NCBI GenBank assembly: GCA_023137075.1
Contig: JAGLQA010000441.1
Coordinates: 1 to 7,286 of the forward strand
Direction of reading: 5' to 3'
Origin: Candidatus Aminicenantota bacterium
Lineage (GTDB): Bacteria; Acidobacteriota; Aminicenantia; UBA2199
Length of the DNA stretch: 7,286 nt
Of this stretch, positions 1 through 6,469 are shown in pieces; position 1 is the stretch's first letter, and each line of letters starts with the position of its first letter. Under the pieces are notes generated by a model that saw only the letters and a list, made by a program, of their open reading frames with translations, had not been told where the DNA came from and did not search any database. The position numbers and the translations under genes were made by a program.

Positions 1-21
1 CGGATTTGATAAGCCAGGCAC

Positions 22-1362
22 CTACTCCAGCAGGAACTCCAGGATTTTCTGCAGGGCAAGTGGGTGCAGGATTATGCGCCGGTGGTAGACGGGAACGTCG
101 ACCTGTGGCGCCGCCATCGCCGCCTGCTCCTGGGGCGAGAGCCACTGCTGGCTGGCCTTGGTGGCGTAGCCGTCGCCGGGGGCGATGAGCCTCGGCAACA
201 GGTTGTCGTCGCGCTTGCCGCGCCTCTTCGTGGAGAAGAACGTGCGCCACTCCCCTTCCACGCGAACCAGAAGCGCCCGGTCGGAGGTCGGCCTGGAGAC
301 GTTCTGAACAAAGTAGTACCGCGTGGCGCCGAATCCTTCCACGTCGCGGATCAGTAGCTGTTGCAAGCGCTGGCTGCGGTAGAGTTCCCGGGCCAGATAG
401 GTCTTGCGTTGCGCGGCGGTTCCGAACAGGTCGTCTCGTTTCGCCCGCGCCAGGCGTTGCTGCGCCTCCTTCTCGAATAGAGACCAGCCGTGGGTTTCCC
501 AGTACCGAGGGTCGAATAGATCGACGTCCAGTTCCCTCCCCTGTTCGTCGACAAAGAGATCCAGGCGGTAGGCCGGGAGTGCCTCGAACATCGAGCGGAA
601 GGTGAACAGGACCTCTGGCCGGAACCGGCGACCCAATACCGGGACATAGCGACGCCCGCGGTGTAGATCCTCAAACGTCCCCATCGCGCCCCCGTTGGCC
701 GTGCCGACCAGGATCAGCTTGTCCACTCGGATGCGGGACGGTGGAGAGGCCAGCCCTCGCTCGGCTTGCTCTATCGACGCGGTACCGTACTTGATGAAGT
801 ACCGTGCGATGAGCGACGCGTTACTGTGGCAGATCAAGTGAATCCGCAGCACTTGTTCGCCCCGGGCCTTTCTGAGGTTCTCCAGCTTACGGCCGAGTGC
901 CTGGGTTGCCCTGGCATTGCCGTAGCGCCAGTCGTAGGCGAAGAAGAAGAACGAATCGTCCGGGCGTGGCGCGTCCAGGTCACCCGTACGGTACCCATTG
1001 CTCTCCATCGTGCGTAGCAGCGAGTCGTAGATGTCGATCTTGAAGCCCAGCAGACTAAGCCGGATCAACGGCGCGAAGGCCTCGAGACGATCTTCTGCAC
1101 CGGATGGTGGCGCCACGGGCAGCGCCAGGGAATAGCCACCGTCCCTGGGACGGAAGAAGTTCTTCGACCGGCCCCACACCACGCGCCCGGTCTCGCGCTC
1201 GCGCAACTGCGAGCCGGAGATGCCCGGAATGAACACGACCGGTGTGCGGTTCTCGAGTGCCTGCAGAGGTTTGAGAGCCGGCATCGGTTTAGACACGCAG
1301 CCGACGAGCCAGACCAGCGCCAGGACCAGGCAATAAAAACCGACTCGGATGTCTTTTTTCAT
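22..1362 (-). CDS. LCAT/PDAT-like alpha/beta-hydrolase lipoprotein (putative lipase/acyltransferase)
   Basis: A 446-residue protein. It begins with a lipoprotein signal peptide: basic MKKDIR, a hydrophobic stretch at residues 7-20, then the lipobox L19-V20-G21-C22. Residue 23 is Val rather than Asp, which by the E. coli sorting rule favours the outer membrane. The mature part follows the lecithin:cholesterol acyltransferase-like fold: an oxyanion-loop motif FIPGISGS (44-51), the family signature YDWR (143-146), a nucleophile elbow CHSNAS with Ser180, an Asp in GDG (Asp397, as in the family's GDGTV motif), and a candidate catalytic His427 before an IILHP segment. All three catalytic positions are present, so it is probably an active lipase, esterase or acyltransferase on lipid substrates; the substrate cannot be told. 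The classic G-x-S-x-G elbow is altered to C-H-S-N-A. There is no Shine-Dalgarno site before the ATG; the promoter lies so close that the mRNA may be leaderless. The gene is visibly more GC-rich than everything to its right. Confidence 0.85.
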   Translation of the reverse strand: MKKDIRVGFYCLVLALVWLVGCVSKPMPALKPLQALENRTPVVFIPGISGSQLRERETGRVVWGRSKNFFRPRDGGYSLALPVAPPSGAEDRLEAFAPLIRLSLLGFKIDIYDSLLRTMESNGYRTGDLDAPRPDDSFFFFAYDWRYGNARATQALGRKLENLRKARGEQVLRIHLICHSNASLIARYFIKYGTASIEQAERGLASPPSRIRVDKLILVGTANGGAMGTFEDLHRGRRYVPVLGRRFRPEVLFTFRSMFEALPAYRLDLFVDEQGRELDVDLFDPRYWETHGWSLFEKEAQQRLARAKRDDLFGTAAQRKTYLARELYRSQRLQQLLIRDVEGFGATRYYFVQNVSRPTSDRALLVRVEGEWRTFFSTKRRGKRDDNLLPRLIAPGDGYATKASQQWLSPQEQAAMAAPQVDVPVYHRRIILHPLALQKILEFLLE

Positions 1363-1370
1363 AATTGAAT

Positions 1371-1399
1371 ATTTTAGTGGAAGCTAAGTGGAAAGTCAA
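1371..1399 (-). promoter_or_regulatory. Predicted sigma-70 promoter of the lipoprotein gene
   Basis: Read on the minus strand there is TTGACT (1399-1394), a 17-base spacer and TAAAAT (1376-1371). Each hexamer matches five of six consensus positions and the spacer is optimal. Only eight bases separate the -10 box from the ATG at 1362, so transcription should start at or within a few bases of the start codon. That agrees with the missing ribosome binding site and suggests a leaderless or near-leaderless mRNA. Confidence 0.6.
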
Positions 1400-1482
1400 A
1401 AAATGGCGCGAGGGATACTATTTACCTGTGCACAGCCCGGACGAGCCGGAACTAAAAAGTTTTAAAAGTTGAAAGGAAAATT

Positions 1483-1539
1483 ATGCTGAATAGTTACCGC
1501 AAAAATCCTTGCTTTTCGTTTTTTCGTATGCTACCATAA
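1483..1539 (+). CDS. Possible 18-codon leader peptide before the ergothioneine synthase gene
   Basis: An ATG at 1483 sits five bases after AAAGGA (1472-1477), a good Shine-Dalgarno match. It opens an 18-codon frame (MLNSYRKNPCFSFFRMLP) that stops at TAA 1537-1539, eight bases before the ATG of the synthase gene, which has no Shine-Dalgarno of its own. This could be a short upstream frame that couples translation to the large gene. It has no run of histidine or cysteine codons, so classical amino-acid attenuation is not indicated. I see no convincing promoter upstream of it. The competing view is a promoter inside this frame that starts transcription at about 1544, which would make the peptide fortuitous. 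Confidence 0.25.
   Translation: MLNSYRKNPCFSFFRMLP
1509..1537 (+). promoter_or_regulatory. Candidate promoter directly before the ergothioneine synthase gene
   Basis: TTGCTT (1509-1514), a 17-base spacer and TACCAT (1532-1537), with TG at 1529-1530 forming an extended -10 element. The hexamers match consensus only moderately (three and four of six). Transcription would begin near 1544, at most a few bases before the ATG at 1548, giving a leaderless mRNA like that inferred for the divergent lipoprotein gene. It overlaps the possible leader peptide, and the two readings exclude each other. Confidence 0.35.
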
Positions 1540-1547
1540 AGTATAGC

Positions 1548-4500
1548 ATGAAAGATACAGGTAAACAGAAGGAAAAGAGGGGCATCTGCGGTCTGTGCAG
1601 TGCGGGCTGCTGGATCGCTGCAACCTATGATGAAAAAGGGCGGATCGTAAAGGTCAGACCGGATGAAGGGTCACCCATGGGAATCATCTGCAAAATCGGG
1701 GAGCATACACCCGACATTCTTTATTCAAAAGAGAGGCTGCTGCACCCGCTTAAACGCAAGGGTCAAAAGGGGAATTATGACTTTGAGAAGATATCCTGGG
1801 ATGAGGCCTACGGTTTCATCGTTGATAAACTCCAGGCGATAAAAAAAGATTACGGCCCGGAAGCGGCGGCGATTTATACGGGTGTGGGCAGTTTCGAGCA
1901 ATCCATATGCGATATGTATCAGCCGAAAGGGGTGGCTGTATCCTCCGCCAACAGCGTGTTATTTCCCTACGGCTCACCCAATACCATGGGAGTCGGCGCC
2001 CTATGTTATGTCTCTTACGGGATGATTGCCCCCCACGTTACCATGGGCCGGATGTTTATCAATATGTTTTCGGATATCGAAAACTCGGAACTCATCGTCA
2101 TCTGGGGAACAAATCCGGCCACGGACCTGCCTGCCATCGACATCCGCCGCGTTTTAGCGGCCCGGCAGAAAAATGCCGAGGTGGTGGTCATCGATCCCAG
2201 GAAGACCATGACCGTAAAGTTAACCGGTGCGGAATGGCTGCCCCTTCGCCCGGGCACGGACGGGGCCCTGGCCTTAGGGTTGTGTAACGTGCTTATCCGG
2301 GAGGAACTTTATGATACCGGGTTTGTTCAAAATTGGACATCCGGTTTCGACGCATTCTCTCGCTATGTGCAGCACTATCGCCCGGAGGTGGTGGAACATA
2401 TAACCGGTATCCCGGCTGAAAAAGTGGTAAACCTGAGCCGGCGGATCGCTAAGGCAAAGGGTGTATCGCAGCTCATGTACACCGGGCTCGAATATGCCAA
2501 CAGCGGCGTGCAAAATATACGGGCTACCCTGGTATTATGGGCTTTGGCCGGGCAGCTCGATGTTCCCGGCGGATTGTGCTTTTCCATGAAGGAAAACCAT
2601 TTCCCGATTAATAAAGATCGCAATATTACCAATCCCGATAGGGGAACGCGCTTAGGGCGGGATAAATTCCCGGTTTATATCAAATACAGGGATGAAGCCC
2701 ATGCCATTGCTTTGCCTGAATCCGTTTTAAAGGGAAATCCCTACCGGGTAAGATCATTAATAATATTGGGAAGCTCGATTATCACTTCCTGGCCCAATCC
2801 TGAAACCTGGAAAAAAACCTTGAAGGAGCTGGATTTTCTCGTTTGCATCAACCGGCAGTTAACGGCAGACGCCGCCTATGCGGATATTGTATTACCGGCA
2901 ACAACTTACTATGAAAATCTGTCTTATATGACATACGGTTCTATGTTTAAAATTCGTGAGCGAATGATTCCCCCCGTGGGAGAAGCCCGGAGCGATGTGT
3001 TGATCCTGGCCGAACTGGCCAAACGGTTGGGTTACGGGCATTTGTACCCCCAATCCGAAGAAGAAATGATTGAAGACGTGCTCAAGGGCTCCGGTTTTAC
3101 CCTGGATGATGTGCGGAAAGCCGGCGGTACCGTATCCATCGAGACCCGGATGATGGTTTATAAAAAATGGCAGAAAGGTTTGTTACGGGAGGACAAAAAA
3201 CCCGGTTTCGATACACCGACCGGGAAGTTTGAAATCGCCTCAACCATACTTGAAGAATACGGATATGACCCCCTGCCTAAGTATACGGAACCGAAAGAAG
3301 GGCCACTGTCACAGCCCGGTCTTTTAAAAAAATATCCCCTGGTTTTCAATTCAGGCGCCCGGGTTCGCACCGGTTTCCATACCCAGCACCATCATATCGA
3401 AAAACTCGGTAAAGACCGGCCGGAACCGGCGGTCACCATCAACACACAGGACGCGGAAGAACGGGGTATTCGGATGGGGGAAACCGTATTGATAAAAACA
3501 AAAAGAGGAGCGGTCAAGATGCGTGCATACGTGACCGATGACATCGTGAAGGGAGCCATCGATGCGAATCATGCCGGCGGTGGGCCCTTAGGCGCGGAGG
3601 CCTGGCAGGATGCCAATATAAACGCCTTAACCGATTTAGATAATTACGATCCCATATCCGGTTTCCCGGTATACAAATCCCTCTTATGCGATGTGGTCAG
3701 GCTTGACAACCAACAGGATGCGGTTATTGTGGATTCAGGTGAATTGAAAGAGGATGAATTACAAATAAAAAAAGAAGAAGAAACCCCCTTTCAAACCGTA
3801 TATATAGACAACAATGCCACAACCCCGCTGGCCCCTGAAGTCAGGGACACCATGGTCGCTATGCTCACCTGTTACGGCAATCCATCCAGCATCCATCATG
3901 TGGGCGTTTCTGCCGGAAAAGCCATCGATGAAGGCCGGCGCCAGGTAGCAGACCTGTTCACCTGCACCGCGAAACGGATTGTTTTTACCGGCAGCGGTTC
4001 CGAAGCCAACAACCTGGCCATAAAAGGCATTGCCTTTAACCTTTATCCTGAAAAAAATCACATCATAACCACAAAGGTCGAGCACCCATCGGTGCTGAAT
4101 GCCTGCCATTGGTTAGAGAAACGTGGGTTTACCGTCTCCTTCGTCGATGTGGACCAAACGGGCCGGGTCCGGATCGACCGGCTTAGGGAATTGATTACCC
4201 ATAAAACCGGCCTGATCAGCATCCAGTTGGCCAATAATGAAATCGGGACCATCCAGCCGATAAAAGAATGTATCAAGGTTGCCAGGGAACGGGACGTGCT
4301 GGTTCACAGCGACGCGGTTCAGGCTGTGGGAAAGATCCCGGTGGACATGCAAGACCTGGATGTCGATCTTTTAACCCTATCGGCGCATAAAATCTATGGC
4401 CCCAAAGGCGTGGGCGCCTTATTTATAAAAAAAGGGATTACCCTGGAAGCATTGATCCACGGCGGTGGCCAGGAAGGAGATCTTCGTTCCGGGACTGAAA

Positions 4501-4946
4501 ACGTCCTGGAAATCGTGGGTTTCGGTAAAGCAGCGGAACAGGCCGGCCGGATTCTAAAAAGCATGAAGCAGGTTCAAATGCTGCGCGATCGCCTTGAAGA
4601 AGGAATCGCGTCCATCATCAAAGATTATCGATTCAACGGCAACAGAGAACATCGCCTTCCAAATACTTTAAATGTCACCTTCCCCGGGATAAGAGGTGAA
4701 TCATTAGTCTTAGAAATGGACAAACGGGGTATTTGCTTCTCCCCCGGTTCGGCCTGCCACTCCGGGTCTTCCGAGCCATCAGCCACGCTTTTGGCAATGG
4801 GTCGCACCACAGAACAAGCCCATTGTGCCGTGCGCTTCTCTTTGGGGTATCAAAATACCGGCGAAGAAATCGATTATGTGATTGCCGGTTTAAAAGAGAT
4901 CATTTTAAACGCGAGGAACATCATTCGATTCGTATCGTGCCGGTAA
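1548..4946 (+). CDS. Metallopterin-dependent ergothioneine synthase (MES): molybdopterin oxidoreductase fused to cysteine desulfurase
   Basis: An 1132-residue protein when started at ATG 1548; numbers below use that start. The frame extends upstream to a TTG at 1509, but those 13 codons have no ribosome binding site and overlap the predicted promoter. Residues 1 to about 720 are a DMSO-reductase-superfamily enzyme. It has a 4Fe-4S domain with Cys14, Cys17, Cys21 and Cys48 (CxxC-xxx-C-x26-C), Cys153 in ALCYVSYG at the position that ligates Mo or W, and a C-terminal dinucleotide-binding domain from about residue 598 to 719. A charged linker (about 721-750) leads to a full cysteine desulfurase: IDNNATTPL from 753, SAHKIYGPKG with PLP-binding Lys948, RSGTEN, and the persulfide Cys1070 in GSACHSG. 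No Tat or Sec signal is present, so it is cytoplasmic. Its partner 12 bases downstream is EgtD. The fusion plus this neighbour matches the enzyme I recall from Caldithrix abyssi, which moves sulfur from cysteine to the imidazole C2 of hercynine reductively. The function is inferred from architecture and context; Mo versus W cannot be decided. The less specific fallback is a formate-dehydrogenase-like oxidoreductase with its own sulfur donor. Confidence 0.85.
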   Translation: MKDTGKQKEKRGICGLCSAGCWIAATYDEKGRIVKVRPDEGSPMGIICKIGEHTPDILYSKERLLHPLKRKGQKGNYDFEKISWDEAYGFIVDKLQAIKKDYGPEAAAIYTGVGSFEQSICDMYQPKGVAVSSANSVLFPYGSPNTMGVGALCYVSYGMIAPHVTMGRMFINMFSDIENSELIVIWGTNPATDLPAIDIRRVLAARQKNAEVVVIDPRKTMTVKLTGAEWLPLRPGTDGALALGLCNVLIREELYDTGFVQNWTSGFDAFSRYVQHYRPEVVEHITGIPAEKVVNLSRRIAKAKGVSQLMYTGLEYANSGVQNIRATLVLWALAGQLDVPGGLCFSMKENHFPINKDRNITNPDRGTRLGRDKFPVYIKYRDEAHAIALPESVLKGNPYRVRSLIILGSSIITSWPNPETWKKTLKELDFLVCINRQLTADAAYADIVLPATTYYENLSYMTYGSMFKIRERMIPPVGEARSDVLILAELAKRLGYGHLYPQSEEEMIEDVLKGSGFTLDDVRKAGGTVSIETRMMVYKKWQKGLLREDKKPGFDTPTGKFEIASTILEEYGYDPLPKYTEPKEGPLSQPGLLKKYPLVFNSGARVRTGFHTQHHHIEKLGKDRPEPAVTINTQDAEERGIRMGETVLIKTKRGAVKMRAYVTDDIVKGAIDANHAGGGPLGAEAWQDANINALTDLDNYDPISGFPVYKSLLCDVVRLDNQQDAVIVDSGELKEDELQIKKEEETPFQTVYIDNNATTPLAPEVRDTMVAMLTCYGNPSSIHHVGVSAGKAIDEGRRQVADLFTCTAKRIVFTGSGSEANNLAIKGIAFNLYPEKNHIITTKVEHPSVLNACHWLEKRGFTVSFVDVDQTGRVRIDRLRELITHKTGLISIQLANNEIGTIQPIKECIKVARERDVLVHSDAVQAVGKIPVDMQDLDVDLLTLSAHKIYGPKGVGALFIKKGITLEALIHGGGQEGDLRSGTENVLEIVGFGKAAEQAGRILKSMKQVQMLRDRLEEGIASIIKDYRFNGNREHRLPNTLNVTFPGIRGESLVLEMDKRGICFSPGSACHSGSSEPSATLLAMGRTTEQAHCAVRFSLGYQNTGEEIDYVIAGLKEIILNARNIIRFVSCR

Positions 4947-4958
4947 AGGAAGGATAAA

Positions 4959-5981
4959 ATGTCAAAAAATGTAAAAAATAGCGATACCGGAGAAATTTTG
5001 GATTTACAATCCAGGCACATCCCCTGTCCGAAATCCCAACAGGAGTTTGCCATCGACGTGTTGCTCGGTCTTTCCCATACGCACAAGTGGCTGCCCTGTA
5101 AATATATATACGACGAGAGAGGTAGTTTATTATTCGAACAAATCATGGCATGTCCCGAATACTACCTGACCGATTGCGAGATGGAAATATTAAAAACCTA
5201 TAAAAAAGAAATTATTGCTAAGATAGGGAAAGGAAAAATCAACTTAGTAGAATTAGGTGCCGGCAGCGGTGAAAAGACAAAAATACTCTTACAGGAGATG
5301 ATTACGGATAATATCGATGTGACTTTTATTCCCATCGATATATCTTCGTCAGCCATCAGGAATTTCACCACCAACCTGAAAAAACAATTACCCGGGATTA
5401 AGATTAAGGGGCTCGTATCCGAATATTTTAAAGGGATTCGCTGGCTCTCCAACCTGAATTGCTGCACTAATGTTATCCTGTTTTTGGGATCAAACATCGG
5501 GAATTTCGAACCCGCGGGAGCCAATGTTTTTCTGTCCAGTTTATGGAATGCCTGTAATGATGGCGATTACCTGGTTACCGGGTTTGATTTAAAGAAGGAC
5601 ATTCAACTGCTGCTCAATGCCTACAACGACTCAGGCGGGGTGACGGCCGAGTTTAATCTCAATCTACTCAGACGAATCAACAACGAATTGGGGGGCGACT
5701 TCGACCTGAAAGAATTTCAATACTACAGCACCTTTGATGCCATATCCGGGGCAATGCAAAGTTATTTGATTAGCCGGAAAAAACAATATGTGGTCATCGA
5801 TGAAATAAACCGCATGTTTTCCTTCAAGTCCTGGGAATCGATCCATACGGAATCTTCCTATAAATTCCTGGTTGACGATATCGAGAAATTAGCGTCAAGA
5901 AACGGGTTTGAGATCATCGAGCATTTTTTCGACTCTAAGAACTATTTCATGGACTCCCTCTGGCAGGTCAGGAAAGAATAG
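4959..5981 (+). CDS. egtD: L-histidine N-alpha-methyltransferase (EgtD/EanA type)
   Basis: A 340-residue SAM-dependent methyltransferase, close to the usual EgtD length. It trimethylates the alpha-amino group of histidine to give hercynine. The order of motifs is that of EgtD: KYIYDERGS (48-56), PEYYLT (66-71), the SAM loop VELGAGSGEKT (97-107), PIDIS (125-129), LGSNIGNFEP (176-185), AYNDSGGVTAEFN (221-233) and IHTESSYKF (295-303). Residues equivalent to the mycobacterial histidine-binding set appear kept: Tyr51 (Y39), Tyr68 (Y56), Asn182 (N166), Tyr222 (Y206), Glu298 (E282) and Ser300 (S284). This supports histidine as the substrate rather than another amino acid. The ATG is preceded by AAGGAAGG (4946-4953), which overlaps the last base of the upstream stop codon, so the gene is cotranscribed with the ergothioneine synthase and supplies its substrate. 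No clear plus-strand terminator follows the TAG stop. Confidence 0.9.
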   Translation: MSKNVKNSDTGEILDLQSRHIPCPKSQQEFAIDVLLGLSHTHKWLPCKYIYDERGSLLFEQIMACPEYYLTDCEMEILKTYKKEIIAKIGKGKINLVELGAGSGEKTKILLQEMITDNIDVTFIPIDISSSAIRNFTTNLKKQLPGIKIKGLVSEYFKGIRWLSNLNCCTNVILFLGSNIGNFEPAGANVFLSSLWNACNDGDYLVTGFDLKKDIQLLLNAYNDSGGVTAEFNLNLLRRINNELGGDFDLKEFQYYSTFDAISGAMQSYLISRKKQYVVIDEINRMFSFKSWESIHTESSYKFLVDDIEKLASRNGFEIIEHFFDSKNYFMDSLWQVRKE

Positions 5982-6008
5982 GAACCTATCCGAACAATTT
6001 AGATAATG

Positions 6009-6086
6009 AAAAAAATCGCAGATTAAGCCGATTACATAAAAAAAAGGGTGCCGGAACAAAAAAAGGGAATGGATTCCGGAAAAAAA
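6009..6086. other. Series of A-tracts with an imperfect tandem repeat upstream of a promoter
   Basis: Four runs of seven or eight A lie at 6009-6015, 6038-6045, 6058-6064 and 6080-6086, with centres roughly two to three helical turns apart. The last three border two copies of an imperfect unit, A7-8 then GGG then CCGGAA (6038-6056 and 6058-6081). The second CCGGAA belongs to the palindrome TTCCGGAA, and TTCCGG at 6074-6079 could pair with CCGGAA at 6051-6056. The last A-run lies just upstream of the -35 box at 6093, where an UP element would be. The stretch may be intrinsically curved. Confidence 0.35.
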
Positions 6087-6092
6087 TAGAAG

Positions 6093-6121
6093 TTGACAAA
6101 CCGGGATAAATATTATACCAT
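6093..6121 (+). promoter_or_regulatory. Predicted sigma-70 promoter upstream of the antitoxin-like gene
   Basis: A perfect TTGACA (6093-6098), a 17-base spacer and TACCAT (6116-6121, four of six). An A-run immediately upstream could act as an UP element. Transcription would begin near 6128, leaving an untranslated leader of about 114 bases before the ATG at 6242. That leader contains the hairpins listed separately. Confidence 0.5.
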
Positions 6122-6160
6122 TACATGGCGGTAACGACTAACATGTTTGATATATTTTTC

Positions 6161-6185
6161 CCCAACCGTTAGGTGGGCCGTTTTT
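6161..6185 (+). terminator. Weak intrinsic terminator or attenuator hairpin
   Basis: CCCAACC (6161-6167) pairs with GGTGGG (6172-6177) across a GTTA loop, a six-pair stem with one bulged A. It is followed after three bases by T5 (6181-6185). It lies about 35 bases after the predicted transcription start and before the antitoxin-like gene, so it could end a short leader transcript. The T-tract is also part of the next hairpin. It is too far from egtD (about 180 bases) to be that operon's obvious terminator, though it might stop read-through. Confidence 0.35.
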
Positions 6186-6206
6186 CGAGCAGTGCCTTGA
6201 AAAACG
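6179..6206 (+). repeat. Inverted repeat (11-base-pair stem-loop) in the leader
   Basis: CGTTTTTCGAG (6179-6189) pairs with CTTGAAAAACG (6196-6206) around a six-base loop CAGTGC. Ten pairs are Watson-Crick and one is G-U. The left arm contains the T5 tract that would follow the preceding hairpin. As RNA it could compete with termination; as DNA it could be an operator for autoregulation by the downstream antitoxin-like protein. The structure is seen directly and the role is inferred. Confidence 0.5.
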
Positions 6207-6211
6207 ATTAG

Positions 6212-6237
6212 ATATTAGCTTTAAGGAGGCTTAATAT
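6212..6237 (+). promoter_or_regulatory. Ribosome binding site of the antitoxin-like gene within an inverted repeat
   Basis: AAGGAGG (6223-6229) is a near-perfect Shine-Dalgarno sequence. It is flanked by ATATTA (6212-6217) and TAATAT (6232-6237), which can pair and leave the site in the loop. The distance to the ATG at 6242 is 12 bases, longer than usual; folding of the hairpin, or its use as an operator, could affect translation. The stem is AT-only and therefore weak. Confidence 0.4.
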
Positions 6238-6241
6238 AGGC

Positions 6242-6469
6242 ATGGTAACACTGAAACGGCTAAAAAATGAGGCCCTGGAACTTCCAATTCAGGAGCGAGC
6301 GGAACTTGCACATATTCTTATTGCCAGCATTGAAGAAAGAGGAGAAATGGACGTATCTTCAGCCTGGGATATGGAATTGGAAAAACGCATCCGGGAAATT
6401 CGGGAAGATAAAGTGAAGGGTGTGCCGGTTGAAGAAGTATTCGCAAAATTAGAGAAAAAGTATCATTGA
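6242..6469 (+). CDS. Addiction-module antitoxin-like protein (TIGR02574 family), without a toxin
   Basis: A 75-residue, highly charged helical protein. It follows the layout of the TIGR02574 putative addiction-module component: an N-terminal helix with L-P-I-Q-E-R-A-E-L-A (14-23) and ASIEE (28-32), then the typical AWDMELEKRI (41-50), then KGVPVEEVFAKLEKKY (59-74). Such proteins normally sit just before a RelE/ParE-type toxin gene and bind both the toxin and their own promoter. Here the 129 bases after the stop hold no toxin frame, and the next gene is unrelated. It is therefore a solitary antitoxin, either a remnant, a neutraliser of a toxin encoded elsewhere, or a small regulator. Its leader has an inverted repeat that could be its operator. 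The start is set by AAGGAGG at 6223-6229. Confidence 0.75.
   Translation: MVTLKRLKNEALELPIQERAELAHILIASIEERGEMDVSSAWDMELEKRIREIREDKVKGVPVEEVFAKLEKKYH

Noticed and set aside
351..1017. Open frames overlapping the lipoprotein gene (minus 351-674, plus 766-1017)
   Set aside because: They lie inside a gene with clear family motifs, have no recognisable domains, and are expected by chance in GC-rich coding DNA.
1509..1547. Upstream TTG start giving a 1145-residue synthase
   Set aside because: There is no ribosome binding site before the TTG, the extra 13 residues are not family-like, and the segment overlaps a predicted promoter. ATG 1548 leaves a normal 13 residues before the first Fe-S cysteine.
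1548..3720. Calling the metallopterin half a formate dehydrogenase or nitrate reductase
   Set aside because: The fold is shared by many enzymes. The fused cysteine desulfurase and adjacent EgtD fit ergothioneine synthesis better, and no Fe-S or membrane partner subunit is nearby.
3759..4109. Minus-strand frame of 116 codons opposite the desulfurase domain
   Set aside because: It is antisense to conserved cysteine desulfurase sequence, has no domain and no ribosome binding site that I can see.
5982..6092. Terminator for the ergothioneine operon
   Set aside because: The only stem here (CCGGAA 6051-6056 with TTCCGG 6074-6079) has a long loop and is followed by A, not T, on the plus strand. Read on the minus strand it could be a weak terminator, but no minus-strand gene needs one.
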